From: Paenibacillus sp. 1011MAR3C5
GTDB lineage: Bacteria > Bacillota > Bacilli > Paenibacillales > Paenibacillaceae
Length of the DNA: 64,000 bases
Direction of reading: 5' to 3'
NCBI RefSeq assembly: GCF_003591485.1
Contig: NZ_QZCF01000003.1
Location: 1-64,000, forward strand
The first letter of the stretch is position 1; each line of letters opens with the position of its first letter. Shown piece after piece: positions 30,718 through 39,492 of this stretch. The translations under genes and the position numbers were made by a program. The notes under the pieces were generated by a model that was not told where the DNA came from, made no database searches, and saw nothing but the letters and a program-made list of their open reading frames with translations.

Positions 30718-31554
30718 TTACTTCACTGCGCCTTCGGCGACCCCTTTAATAATGTGTTTTTGTGCGATGAAATAGAAGATAACCACTGGTATAATGGATA
30801 GCGTCAGACCAGCCATTGCCAGGTTCCACACAATGGTGAACTCTCCGAAGAAGTAGAACGTGGAGAGCGGGATCGTACGCAAGCCTTTGTCCGACAGCGT
30901 CAGGGATGGGAGCAGGTAGTCGTTCCACATCATAATGACGTCAAGAATGGCAACGGTAATTGTAATCGTCTTCAGCATCGGGAATACGATGCGCCAGAAT
31001 ACGCCGAACTTGCTGCAGCCGTCGAGTGTCGCTGCTTCCTCAAGCGCAATCGGCACCGACTTGATAAAGCCGTGATACAGAAATACGGCCATACTGGCGT
31101 GGAAGCCCACGTTCATGAAGATCAGGCCGCCATGCGTATTGAGCATGGGGATATGCAGATTGTTGCCGATCCAGCCCATGACCTGCATTAGCGGCATCAT
31201 GAGGGTCTGGAATGGAATGAGCATCGTCGATACAAGCACCATGAAAATAATTTGACTCAGCTTATTGTTCGAACGGACGAGCATCCAAGCCGTCATGGAT
31301 GCCAGCACCACGATGAACACGAGAGAGACGAGCGTAACGAACAATGAGTTGCCGAACGCCGTCAGGAAGTTCATCTTCTCCATTGCTTGCGCGTAATACT
31401 CGAAGCTGAAGGAGGATGGCAGTGCCAGAGCGTTCTCGTACAGCTCGGAGCGCGTCTTGAACGAGTTCACAATCATGATGTAGATCGGCGACAAGAAGAG
31501 GATGGCGATGACGACAAGCAATACATCCAGAATCCATTTGCTTGTTTTCTTCAT
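30718..31554 (-). CDS. ABC sugar importer permease, MalG type
   Basis: 278 residues with six predicted membrane helices (first: WILDVLLVVIAILFLSPIYIM) and the EAA coupling motif 'IALEEAATLDGCSKFGVFWRIVFPML' near residue 185. This is the CUT1 family inner-membrane subunit that, with the upstream permease, forms the channel. Its ATG overlaps the previous stop (TAATG). No ATPase is encoded nearby; a shared MsmX-like ATPase elsewhere is expected in Firmicutes. Confidence 0.93.
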   Translation of the reverse strand: MKKTSKWILDVLLVVIAILFLSPIYIMIVNSFKTRSELYENALALPSSFSFEYYAQAMEKMNFLTAFGNSLFVTLVSLVFIVVLASMTAWMLVRSNNKLSQIIFMVLVSTMLIPFQTLMMPLMQVMGWIGNNLHIPMLNTHGGLIFMNVGFHASMAVFLYHGFIKSVPIALEEAATLDGCSKFGVFWRIVFPMLKTITITVAILDVIMMWNDYLLPSLTLSDKGLRTIPLSTFYFFGEFTIVWNLAMAGLTLSIIPVVIFYFIAQKHIIKGVAEGAVK

Positions 31555-32435
31555 TACATCTGCACCTCTCTTTTCTTCGTGATGTACACCTGTACGAGCG
31601 TAACAGCGGCTACAATCACGAAGAAGATAATCGCTTTTGCTTGACCTATGCCGTAACGGCTATAGCCGAATATTTCGGTGAAAATGTTCATGGCGAACAT
31701 TTCCGTGGAGTTGATCGGACCGCCGCCGGTGAGCGACAGGTTAACGTCGAATATTTTGAATGCGCCGGATAGCGTCAAGAATAGGCAAATCGTAAAGGAT
31801 GGCATCAGCAGCGGGAATATGATCTTGGTCAGCCTATGCCAAGCATTGGCGCCGTCGACCTTAGCCGCTTCCATCATGTCGTCAGGAATGCCTTGAATTC
31901 CCGCAATGTAGATAATCATCGTATAACCCGCCATCTGCCATGCAAAAACGACCGCGATCGCATACAAGGCATAATCGGGATTCAGCAGCCAGTTAAAGAA
32001 GAGGCCGCCCATGCCGGTGTTCTCACCGACATACTTGAACACATCGGTAAAGATAAATTTCCAGATATAACCAAGGATCAGACCGCCGATCAGGTTCGGC
32101 ATAAAAAACAATGTTCTTGCGATGTTGCTGGTGCGCAGTTTGGACGTCACGAGCAGAGACAGGGCAAGGCCCATCACATTGACAATAATAAGAGCTAGAA
32201 ATGTAAATTTAATCGTCAGCCAAGCCGACTTCAGAAACCGTTCGTCCTGGAAGATATGAACATAGTTGTCGAAACCCACGAATACCTTCGGATTGGCCGG
32301 GATACCGTCCCAGCTAATGAAGGAATAGTAGATGCCAATGGCAAAGGGGATAAGGACAACAATGGAAAAGATGGTCAGCAGGGGTGCGGTAAATAGAGCA
32401 TACCAGGCTCTATTTTTGCTTGCTTTCATTTGCAT
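31554..32435 (-). CDS. ABC sugar importer permease, MalF type
   Basis: 293 residues, six helices (LLTIFSIVVLIPFAIGIYYSF first) and EAA motif 'IPDDMMEAAKVDGANAWHRLTKIIFPLL'. CUT1 partner of the following permease, translationally coupled to it (TAATG at 31554). It is separated from the binding-protein gene by a hairpin that probably lowers its expression relative to the binding protein. Confidence 0.93.
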   Translation of the reverse strand: MQMKASKNRAWYALFTAPLLTIFSIVVLIPFAIGIYYSFISWDGIPANPKVFVGFDNYVHIFQDERFLKSAWLTIKFTFLALIIVNVMGLALSLLVTSKLRTSNIARTLFFMPNLIGGLILGYIWKFIFTDVFKYVGENTGMGGLFFNWLLNPDYALYAIAVVFAWQMAGYTMIIYIAGIQGIPDDMMEAAKVDGANAWHRLTKIIFPLLMPSFTICLFLTLSGAFKIFDVNLSLTGGGPINSTEMFAMNIFTEIFGYSRYGIGQAKAIIFFVIVAAVTLVQVYITKKREVQM

Positions 32436-32480
32436 TCACTCATTTCGGAGTAATTTCGTTCCGTACGGAAGTTCAAAGAG

Positions 32481-32514
32481 GAAAAACTAACCTGGCACCG
32501 CCAGGTTAGTTTCC
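32481..32514 (-). terminator. Intra-operon hairpin between binding protein and permeases
   Basis: AAACTAACCTGGC and GCCAGGTTAGTTT form a near-perfect 13-bp stem with a 3-nt loop (32484-32512), followed on the minus strand by TTTTTCC. Such hairpins after binding-protein genes terminate part of the transcription or protect the upstream mRNA. Confidence 0.8.
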
Positions 32515-32548
32515 TTTAATCAGCATCTGCCGGTTATGGCGTGTAAGC

Positions 32549-33808
32549 TTATTGCTTAGGAGCTTTTGCCCATACTTCATCAAGCTTCTGTAGCAATTGC
32601 GCACCCGTCATGGACTTGTTCAAGAAGAATTCCTGTGCGACAGGAGCCAGATCGTTCTGGATGATGCCTTGCGGGAAGTAAGTCAACGCCCAAGGAATCG
32701 TGTTGCCACTCACTGTAGCTTCGGATACCGCTTGGGAAAGCGGGTCCAGGCTGCTTGTTTCGATATTTGTCATCGCAGGAATGAATTTGAATTCGTTCAC
32801 GATTATGTTTTTGCCAGTCTCGCTGTTGTACAGCCACTCGAAGAATGCGTTAGCCGCTTTGATTTGATCAGCGGATGCTTTGTTGTTGATGACCCAGATC
32901 GCAGGGATGTCTACAGCAAGCTTCGTGTTGCCTGCAAGCGGCATTGGCATCATGCCAACTTCAACGTCTTGGTAATCTGCAAGCATGCCGTGGCTCCAGT
33001 TGCCTTGGTGAACGATGGCTGTCTTGCCAGTGGCGAAATCGCCCATTTGCGTATCGTAAGTGACTTCAAGCGGGTTTTTCGACGACTCGCGGATCGCTTC
33101 CATGTATTGACCGAACTCTTGGAACTCTTTCGTGTCAGCCATTTTCACTTCGCCTTTGTTCAGTTGCTCAATGAATGCAACCGGATCTTGTTGTAGCGCA
33201 AAAGGCGTGTTGATGATATGTCCAATCAGGAAGTATGCTTCCTGGGACAGGCTGAAGCCGTTAATGCCATTCGACTTGCTTTCTTCCAGGAATGTCTTGA
33301 AGGTTGCAAGGTCAGTAATTTTTGCAGGGTCGACTAGCTCTTTGTTGTAGACAAAGCCGAAGCCTTCTACGCCTGTCGGTACACCGATGATCTTGTCGTC
33401 AATCTTCACTTCCATGTTCGGAGCGATGTTCTTAACATAGGATTCATTGCTCATGTCGTAGTAGTACGACTGGAATTTGGTTGTCTCAGCGCCTGTCTGC
33501 ACGCCGAAGATCGTAGGGCCTTCGCCTGCATTCAGTTTCGCTTGAAGCTGAGTCAAGTAGTTGTCACCTGCGGAGCCCCATACGTCGATCTCGTTGCCAG
33601 TCTCTTCCTTATACTTCTTAGCCATCGCTTCCAGTTGGTCCGCGATTTCAACTTTGGATTGGAATAACGAGATTTTCGGAAGCTTTGCAGCTCCGCCTTC
33701 GCCGTTCGAACCGCCGTTATTGGTATTGTTCCCGCCACAAGCGGCGAGGATGGTAAGTAGCATAACGGAACTGATCATGATGGAAATAAAGCGCTTTACA
33801 TTTGTCAC
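32549..33808 (-). CDS. ABC sugar importer substrate-binding lipoprotein
   Basis: 419 residues. Signal peptide with lipobox LTILAAC (Cys about 24), then an Asn/Gly-rich linker and an SBP type 1 domain ('IDVWGSAGDNYLTQLQAKLNAGEGPTIFGV' family pattern, 'GVPTGVEGFGFVYNKELV', 'IPAIWVINNKASADQIKAANAFFEWLY'). It is anchored outside the membrane and hands an oligosaccharide to the MalF/MalG-type permeases. First gene of the operon that also holds the two hydrolases; divergent from the LacI regulator. Confidence 0.93.
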   Translation of the reverse strand: MTNVKRFISIMISSVMLLTILAACGGNNTNNGGSNGEGGAAKLPKISLFQSKVEIADQLEAMAKKYKEETGNEIDVWGSAGDNYLTQLQAKLNAGEGPTIFGVQTGAETTKFQSYYYDMSNESYVKNIAPNMEVKIDDKIIGVPTGVEGFGFVYNKELVDPAKITDLATFKTFLEESKSNGINGFSLSQEAYFLIGHIINTPFALQQDPVAFIEQLNKGEVKMADTKEFQEFGQYMEAIRESSKNPLEVTYDTQMGDFATGKTAIVHQGNWSHGMLADYQDVEVGMMPMPLAGNTKLAVDIPAIWVINNKASADQIKAANAFFEWLYNSETGKNIIVNEFKFIPAMTNIETSSLDPLSQAVSEATVSGNTIPWALTYFPQGIIQNDLAPVAQEFFLNKSMTGAQLLQKLDEVWAKAPKQ

Positions 33809-33892
33809 TTGTAAGGTCCCCCTTTTGATGGATGTACCATTGATTATAAACCGACAGGTGAAGAAGTCAATAAAAAACTTATGAAATTTAGA

Positions 33893-34090
33893 TGTTTTAC
33901 TTAATAAAATGTAGTTGTTTTAAGTAAAATGTAGACTATAATAGTAAGTAAAACAGAGTTTCATTTTACTAATCGCAGATTGTGGTTGTTTTCAACGGTT
34001 CCTGTCGTTTCAATGGTTTTGACATTTTTATTACTGTCGAAAAGTGTAGGTAAAATGCTTGTAAAGTGATATAATTAGTTTTACTTACGG
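33893..34090. promoter_or_regulatory. Divergent control region with repeated TTTTACTTA operators
   Basis: The 9-mer TTTTACTTA or its complement occurs exactly at 33895, 33921, 33945 and 34079, with one- or two-base variants at 33964 (TTTTACTAA) and 34047 (TAGGTAAAA). The copy at 34079 lies just downstream of TATAAT (34070-34075) of the lacI-type gene. These are probable operators of the LacI protein controlling itself and the importer operon. Confidence 0.65.
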
Positions 34091-34112
34091 AATTTGATGA
34101 GGAGGTTTATGG

Positions 34113-35084
34113 ATGAGCAGTTTGAAAGAGATTGCCCAACTGACGGGCGTATCTATTTCGACCGTATCCAACGTACTGAACGGACGGAAAAACGTATCGC
34201 AAGAAACAAGAGAGCGCATCTTGCGGATATGCGAAGAGCAGGGCTATGTGCACGACGCTTCGCCGAAAAAATCAAAATCGGATAAAGATAAAAGGATTGT
34301 TTTTATATTCAGCGATTTTGACCGCGAGTTTTATTTGAAAATTATTGAAGGGGTTAGCACCTGTCTGAATGAGAACGGATATGACCTCATCATTTGTACC
34401 AATAAATCAAGTGACAACTTCCTCAAGAGCAGCTTCGCGCGAGGCACGATCAGTCTGGACGGAAGCTTGTCGGACGAGTACTTCCAAGCGGTAGCGAAAC
34501 AGGAATTCCCTGTGGTGCTTATGGACAGAGTGCTCGATAACGATAATAAAAATACAAAAAGCGTCATCGTCGACAATTATCCTGTCATGTGTCAGCTCGT
34601 GCAGACACTGGTGGACAAAGGGCTGAAGCGCTTTGGCTTTCTGGGCGGACAAGGTGCCACACTGGATAATAAAGAGCGGTTCGCGGGCTTCATGGATACG
34701 CTGCAGGCGAACGGAATCGGCTTCGACCAGTCGTATTATTACCACGGCAATTACCGGGAGAAGAGCGGGTATCAAGCGGCCAAGCTGATGATCCTGAGCA
34801 ACGACTACCCGGAAGTATTGGTCTGTGCGAATGACAATATGGCAATCGGCGCGATCAAGGCGTTCGAGGAGCATGGGATCTCCGTACCAGATAATATCTC
34901 CATTACCGGCTTTGATGATTCCGATGCGGCTGCGCTGGCTGGACTGACCACGATCAAAATTCCGCGTTACGAAAGCGGATTCCTGGCCGCCAAGGAGCTG
35001 CTGGAGCTCATCAAAGGCAACGTCAATCGGGAGACCGTCAAGATTGGCGCGTCGATCATTTGGCGCCAGTCTGTGCGATCGTAA
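34113..35084 (+). CDS. LacI-family transcriptional repressor
   Basis: 323 residues. The N-terminal helix-turn-helix is textbook ('LKEIAQLTGVSISTVSNVLNG', residues 4-24, then hinge 'RERILRICEEQGYV'). Residues 60-320 are the periplasmic-binding-protein-like effector domain ('VFIFSDFDREFYLKIIEGV', 'VVLMDRVLDND', 'VLVCANDNMAIGAIKAFEE', 'ITGFDDSDAAALAGLTTIKIP'). Divergent from the oligosaccharide importer operon, which it likely represses until a sugar binds. GAGGAGG precedes the ATG. The sugar cannot be identified. Confidence 0.93.
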   Translation: MSSLKEIAQLTGVSISTVSNVLNGRKNVSQETRERILRICEEQGYVHDASPKKSKSDKDKRIVFIFSDFDREFYLKIIEGVSTCLNENGYDLIICTNKSSDNFLKSSFARGTISLDGSLSDEYFQAVAKQEFPVVLMDRVLDNDNKNTKSVIVDNYPVMCQLVQTLVDKGLKRFGFLGGQGATLDNKERFAGFMDTLQANGIGFDQSYYYHGNYREKSGYQAAKLMILSNDYPEVLVCANDNMAIGAIKAFEEHGISVPDNISITGFDDSDAAALAGLTTIKIPRYESGFLAAKELLELIKGNVNRETVKIGASIIWRQSVRS

Positions 35085-35130
35085 CGCTGCAGTCGAGACA
35101 GCGCAGCTTCTTAGATGAACCTTCACAGTA

Positions 35131-35166
35131 AACCCAGCCTGGAGACAGGCTGGGTTTTATTTTAAT
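35131..35166 (+). terminator. Rho-independent terminator of the LacI gene
   Basis: AACCCAGCCTG and CAGGCTGGGTT, perfect 11-bp stem with a 4-nt loop, followed by TTATTTTAATT. Confidence 0.9.
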
Positions 35167-35409
35167 TAAGGCCTAGAGCGGTAAGGAGTCCCTTTAACTT
35201 ACCCCAATTATGGAAGAGCTAATCACGGACGTTATGTTTCTGAAGCATCTGAGCTAACCGATTCAGGCAACCGGACAATAAATCAAAAATTAAACTGTGA
35301 AGCTTAGACTGTAGCGATATAAATAGGGACAAACATTTATGTGGTACAATGATACGAGCAAATCAAGAAACTTATATCGTTTTTAATTAAGGAATGGAGA
35401 TAAAGAAAA
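35167..35409 (+). promoter_or_regulatory. Upstream region of the ABC-F gene
   Basis: TACAAT at 35345-35350 is a likely -10 and AAGGAATGGAGA lies before the ATG at 35410. No convincing -35, attenuator peptide or paired terminator/antiterminator, as found before drug-induced ABC-F genes, is visible. The rest of the stretch holds nothing I recognise. Confidence 0.35.
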
Positions 35410-36969
35410 ATGAGTTTGTTAACGGTTGAGCAATTATCGCATACGTTTGGCGATCGGGTATTGTTTAGAAATGTGTCTTTCCGTTTGCTTGAGGGAGAGC
35501 ATGTCGGTCTGGTTGGCGCGAATGGTACAGGGAAATCTACGCTAATGAACATTTTGACAGGCAAATTGCTGAAGGACGAAGGCAAGGTGGAGTGGACGCC
35601 TCGCGTTCGTTACGGTTATTTGGACCAGCATACAAAACTTGAAGCAGGCAAAACCATTCGGGACGTCTTGAAGGATGCATTTTTGCCTTTGCTCGTATTA
35701 GAAGAGGAGCTTAACGCGATTACTGCGCGAATGGGCGATGCCGATCCGGATACATTGGATCAGCTTCTGGAGCGTATGGGAGAAATTCAAGAGGAGCTTG
35801 AAATAGGGGATTTCTATTTAATCGATGTGAAGATCGATGAAATGGCCAATGGTTTAGGCCTTAATGTGATCGGGCTTGACCGCGACGTCACCGCGCTTAG
35901 CGGAGGACAGCGGACGAAGGTTCTGCTCGCCAAGCTGCTGCTTGAGAAGCCGGGAGTCTTATTGCTTGATGAGCCTACGAACTATTTGGATGAAGAGCAT
36001 ATTAACTGGCTGACTAACTATTTGAAAAATTATCCGTATGCGTTTGTGCTTATTTCTCATGAAACAGGCTTTATGAATCAGATCGTCGACATTATCTATC
36101 ATCTTGAATTTACGAAGTTGACGCGTTACTCGGCCAATTATGAAAAGTTTCTGGAGATGGCTGAATTGAACAAAGCGCAGCACATCGACGCCTATGAACG
36201 GCAAAAGGATTATATTAAGAAGCAAGAGGAGTTCATTCAAAAAAATAAAGCACGCGCTTCAACCTCCGGCCGTGCGAAGAGCCGCGAGAAGCAGCTCGAT
36301 CGTATCGATCGCATCGACAAGCCGGAGGAGGCGGCAAAGCCGACCTTTAACTTTAAAGAGTCGAGAACAAGCGGCAAGACCGTATTTGAAGCAGAGGGAA
36401 TGGTCATCGGCTATAATAAGCCGCTCCTTCCCAAAATGGATATGGTCATTGAGCGAGGCGATAAGATTGCGATCGTAGGCTGCAACGGCGTCGGGAAATC
36501 AACGCTCCTCAAGACGATTCTAGGCGTTATATCTCCGCTGGAGGGCAAAACCTATCTAGGCGATTATTTATCTCCTGCTTACTTCGAGCAGGAAGCAAAG
36601 GCACCGACCATGACTCCGCTTGAAGACGTATGGGATGAATTTTCCTTTATGAACCAGCATGAGGTTCGGGCAGCGTTAGCCCGCTGCGGCTTGAAAAATG
36701 AGCATATTACACGCTCGCTTAATCAGCTCAGTGGCGGAGAGCAGGCAAAGGTTCGTCTGTGCAAGCTGATGATGCGAGAGAGCAACTGGATTTTATTCGA
36801 TGAGCCGACGAACCATTTGGACGTAGTCGCCAAAGCCGAATTGAAGCGAGCGTTGAAGGCTTACAAGGGTACAGTCGTTCTGGTCTCTCATGAGCCTGAT
36901 TTTTATATGGATTGGGTAACCAAAACATGGGATGTAGAGGCCTGGTCGATTAAGAGCCTGGCACAATAG
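35410..36969 (+). CDS. ABC-F family ribosome-associated ATPase (YkpA/YbiT-like)
   Basis: 519 residues with two ABC domains and no membrane segment. Domain 1: Walker A 'GLVGANGTGKSTLMN' (about 34-48), signature 'LSGGQ', Walker B 'LLLDEPTNYLD'. Domain 2: 'AIVGCNGVGKSTLLKT', 'LSGGEQAKV', 'ILFDEPTNHLD'. Between them is the P-site tRNA interaction linker, a charged helical region (QKDYIKKQEEFIQKNKARAS, RAKSREKQLDRIDRI in pieces). ABC-F proteins bind the ribosomal E site and rescue or tune translation, some giving resistance to ribosome-targeting antibiotics. Length and linker resemble housekeeping YkpA/YbiT types rather than Vga/Msr resistance factors. Monocistronic. Confidence 0.9.
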   Translation: MSLLTVEQLSHTFGDRVLFRNVSFRLLEGEHVGLVGANGTGKSTLMNILTGKLLKDEGKVEWTPRVRYGYLDQHTKLEAGKTIRDVLKDAFLPLLVLEEELNAITARMGDADPDTLDQLLERMGEIQEELEIGDFYLIDVKIDEMANGLGLNVIGLDRDVTALSGGQRTKVLLAKLLLEKPGVLLLDEPTNYLDEEHINWLTNYLKNYPYAFVLISHETGFMNQIVDIIYHLEFTKLTRYSANYEKFLEMAELNKAQHIDAYERQKDYIKKQEEFIQKNKARASTSGRAKSREKQLDRIDRIDKPEEAAKPTFNFKESRTSGKTVFEAEGMVIGYNKPLLPKMDMVIERGDKIAIVGCNGVGKSTLLKTILGVISPLEGKTYLGDYLSPAYFEQEAKAPTMTPLEDVWDEFSFMNQHEVRAALARCGLKNEHITRSLNQLSGGEQAKVRLCKLMMRESNWILFDEPTNHLDVVAKAELKRALKAYKGTVVLVSHEPDFYMDWVTKTWDVEAWSIKSLAQ

Positions 36970-37084
36970 ATAAACGGCGCGGCTTGCTTAGTGGTAACCC
37001 GGTGATCGCGGTAATGTTGTGCGTTCAATTGGCTTGATCGACTAATTCCAGGGAGCCAATTAAGCACCATATTGCATAGCACGA

Positions 37085-37127
37085 AAAAAGGCTTAATTCT
37101 TGAAACTCAAGTGATTAAGCCTTTTTG
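37085..37127. terminator. Bidirectional terminator
   Basis: AAGGCTTAAT (37088) and ATTAAGCCTT (37114) form a 10-bp stem; A6 precedes and T5 follows, so it can serve the ABC-F gene on plus and the APH remnant on minus. Confidence 0.8.
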
Positions 37128-37913
37128 TTATGAATACCGTTGTGTATACTCTTGCAAAATGACATCAATGACACGCTTGCCCCAGTTCGAGAGCTCAGAG
37201 CCTCTCTCATTCCATGAGTAGGTGATGAGCGCTTTCCACAAAGCCCAGCCTCGCGCGCGATGAACGGTAACTTCGTCAACTTTCATCTTGCTTAGGAATA
37301 CAGCGCGACTCTCATCATCAAAAAAGTTCCAAGCTATCACAAGATCGCTTGAAGGGTCGCCTGTCCCCATCGTACCGAAATCGATGACGCCGGACAGCCG
37401 TCCATGCTGAACGAGCAAATTGCCTACGGCAACGTCGCCATGCACCCACACCGGCTCAGATTGATAGTTAGTTGATAAGGACAGCTCCCATATTTCCGAT
37501 AGAAGCTTCTGGTCATATTGGCCGGCAAGCTCCACTATGATAGCTCTTGTATCGCCATCATAGACCGCAAGATCGCCTCCGCGATGAAAGTTTTGGACAC
37601 CCGCAGGAATGCCTTCGCTTGCATCGATAGCTTGCAATTCCTTCAAAAAAGCCGAAAGGTCAGCGGCAAACTGATTCAGACTAAGGATGTTGTCATCCGT
37701 GACGGTATCGCCTTCGATCCATCGGTTGACGGACCAGGGGAGGGGATACTCGTTTGTCGGCTCTCCCTTTGCAACGGGGGCCGGAATAGGGAGAGATAGA
37801 TGGGGTTGAAAAAGAGGAAGCCATGTCTGTTCTTTTTCCACAGCGGATGCGTAGCGTTCATGGCTCGGGAGACGAACCGTCATTTTGTCGCCAAGCCGAT
37901 AAGTGCGATTATC
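37128..37913 (-). pseudogene. Aminoglycoside-phosphotransferase-family gene without its 5' end
   Basis: The open frame from ATG 37883 gives 251 residues with APH landmarks: 'PLPWSVNRWIEGDTV', 'NFHRGGDLAVYDGDTR', 'VWVHGDVAVGNLLVQHG' (catalytic loop) and 'GVIDFGTMGTGDPSSDL' (metal Asp). Upstream, in frame, DNRTYRLGDK also matches the family, but then an in-frame TAA follows, and the first 35-45 residues of the kinase N-lobe are absent. The break abuts a truncated DoxX gene, so a deletion fused two fragments. The protein may be unproduced or inactive. Substrate class (drug or metabolite) unknown. Confidence 0.75.
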
Positions 37914-37925
37914 GTGCGGGGTGTT

Positions 37926-38192
37926 TTAGTGTCCGACTAATTCCCGATATTCCTTGCGTGCGATATGGAAGATGGCACCGAATAGAACGACAGTAGCAAG
38001 TCCGGTTGCGGCAAGCGGTGTCAATAGGGGCATGATATCCAGCGCCTGAGGCAAAATCACCCCGATCCCCCCCAATAGTTCCGCTAACCCGATAAAGAAG
38101 ACGAGCCCCTTCGGGACTTCCTTTACCCATCCCCATGATGCTTTGGCTTTCTCATACTGGAACGCCTTCAACCATCCTGAATAGATGAATCC
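37926..38192 (-). pseudogene. DoxX-like membrane protein fragment
   Basis: About 88 codons of a DoxX-like protein are recognisable: 'FIYSGWLKAFQ' (end of helix 1), 'GLVFFIGLAELLGGIGVILPQ' and 'LLTPLAATGLATVVLFGAIFHIARKEY'. A full family member has four helices and about 120 residues; here an in-frame stop lies immediately before helix 1 is complete (38196) and the last helix is missing after RELVGH. A TTG at 38171 could start translation of 81 residues. Likely a remnant. Confidence 0.65.
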
Positions 38193-38201
38193 TAATCAGT
38201 T

Positions 38202-38335
38202 GAGGTAGAGCATGTGGAGGATATTCCGGACGGCATGGTGAGCATCAGCATTCCGACATTGACTTATGCGAAGAGTGAGGATCAACGGGGACAGAATATT
38301 GAAGTATCCTTAACGGAATACGTTCAACACTTCGT
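38202..38335 (+). pseudogene. GyrI-like (AraC effector domain) fragment
   Basis: On the plus strand the frame reads 'EVEHVEDIPDGMVSISIPTL' then 'TYAKSEDQRGQNIEV', the typical 'IPEGM...IP...YA' block of GyrI-like/AraC effector-binding domains. Neither a start nor the rest of the domain is present, and it runs into the 3' end of the MerR gene on the other strand. A gene scar, identified by motif only. Confidence 0.45.
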
Positions 38336-38683
38336 TTGGAAATTGGCTTTTCCATCTAGAATGGCATGCAGAAAGGTTTTCGACTTTCTTAATTGCTTTT
38401 GGATATCTTCAATTTCTTTGATTCTTTGCTCCACCATCTTCTTTTTAACCTCATAGGATAGGTTGAGCTCTTGATTGACTAGCAAACTGATTTCTTCAAT
38501 AGAAAAATTTACGGATAACAGTGTCTTCACATCATCTAGAAAATCAACAATCTCCTCAGAATAAACCCGATAATTATTTTCATCCCTCTGAACAAATTTG
38601 TCCGGAATCAGGTTCTTGCGCTCGTAGAATCTTAAGGTCGATATGGGCAGTCGCGATAATTTGGAAACTTCATTTATTTTCAT
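38324..38683 (-). CDS. MerR-family regulator
   Basis: 119 residues. The N-terminal winged helix is standard: 'MKINEVSKLSRLPISTLRFY', 'ERKNLIPDKFVQRDENNYRVYS'. A coiled-coil dimer helix follows ('SYEVKKKMVEQRIKEIEDIQ'), and the short C-terminus has a single Cys at the end, with no metal-binding Cys pair. Divergent from a nitroreductase whose promoter has the 19-bp spacer typical for MerR activation, so the nitroreductase is the probable target. The inducer might be a quinone, nitro compound or electrophile (inference). AGGTTATCCT precedes the ATG; weak SD. Confidence 0.88.
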   Translation of the reverse strand: MKINEVSKLSRLPISTLRFYERKNLIPDKFVQRDENNYRVYSEEIVDFLDDVKTLLSVNFSIEEISLLVNQELNLSYEVKKKMVEQRIKEIEDIQKQLRKSKTFLHAILDGKANFQTKC

Positions 38684-38706
38684 AGGATAACCTCACTTTT
38701 GGGTGC

Positions 38707-38737
38707 TTGCTATAAACCTAGGTTCATAGTTCATAAT
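38707..38737 (+). promoter_or_regulatory. MerR-type promoter with 19-bp spacer and palindromic operator
   Basis: TTGCTA (38707-38712), spacer of 19 nt, CATAAT (38732-38737). The palindrome AACCTAGGTT (38715-38724) lies within the spacer. This is the classical MerR-activated layout and drives the nitroreductase. Confidence 0.8.
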
Positions 38738-38804
38738 ACGATTTATGATAACGAACGACATACATCATGTCAAAAAATCCAAGGTTATCAAAAGGAGAGG
38801 TTCT

Positions 38805-39443
38805 ATGTTTACGAGTACTCAAAATAACGATTTTGCCAATATAGTCAAGGGCAGACGCTCTGTTCGTCATTATGACGAGAGCATTAAGATATCGAGAGAA
38901 GAGATAAGCGAAATGATTGCGGAAGCCAGTCTCGCTCCGTCGTCTGCCAATATGCAGCCTTGGCGCGTAGTTGTAGTGGATACTCCGGAAGGAAAAGAAA
39001 AACTAAGACCTCTGGTGCGATTCAATACGTTGCAAAATGACACTTCATCCGCAATGGTGTTAATTTTTGGCGATACAGAGAGCTACTTATATGTTGAAGA
39101 AATTTACAATACAGCTGTAGAACAAGGGAAAATGCCCGCTGAAGTAAGGGACAGACAGCTCGAAACCATTTTATCTATGTTTCCGACTTTGCCGAAAGAA
39201 TTGAAGGTTGAGATTGCCAAAGTCGACAGCAGCTTGTTTGCGATGCAGTTCATGTTAGTCGCCCGCGCACACGGCTATGATACGAATCCCATGGCGGGAT
39301 TTGAGGTTGATCAGGTGGCACGAGCATTTGATTTGGATGAGGAACGCTATGCTCCAGTCATGATTATTTCGATAGGAAAGGCCAAAGAAGAGGGATATGA
39401 GACCGTTCGATTGGCTTCTGACAAAATTACCTTTTGGAGATAA
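38805..39443 (+). CDS. Nitroreductase-family FMN oxidoreductase
   Basis: 212 residues from ATG 38805 (MFTSTQNNDF), preceded by AGGAGAGG; the longer frame to 38745 has no SD. Nitroreductase landmarks are 'IVKGRRSVRHYDESIKISRE' (FMN-binding Arg, residues 11-30), 'EASLAPSSANMQPWRVVVVD', and 'HGYDTNPMAGFEVDQVARAF' near 165. It reduces nitroaromatics, quinones or enals with NAD(P)H. Control by the divergent MerR protein is strongly suggested by the promoter. Natural substrate unknown. Confidence 0.9.
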   Translation: MFTSTQNNDFANIVKGRRSVRHYDESIKISREEISEMIAEASLAPSSANMQPWRVVVVDTPEGKEKLRPLVRFNTLQNDTSSAMVLIFGDTESYLYVEEIYNTAVEQGKMPAEVRDRQLETILSMFPTLPKELKVEIAKVDSSLFAMQFMLVARAHGYDTNPMAGFEVDQVARAFDLDEERYAPVMIISIGKAKEEGYETVRLASDKITFWR

Positions 39444-39449
39444 AAAGAA

Positions 39450-39484
39450 AAAGACGGCCGGTCATTGTGATCGGCTGTCTTGGT
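39450..39484. terminator. Terminator between nitroreductase and VOC gene
   Basis: AAGACGGCCG pairs with CGGCTGTCTT around an 11-nt loop; A-rich before and T-containing after, possibly bidirectional. Confidence 0.7.
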
Positions 39485-39492
39485 CATTCTAC

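Noticed and set aside
35167..35409. Attenuator before the ABC-F gene as in drug-induced resistance genes
   Set aside because: No leader peptide or alternative stem-loops could be found.
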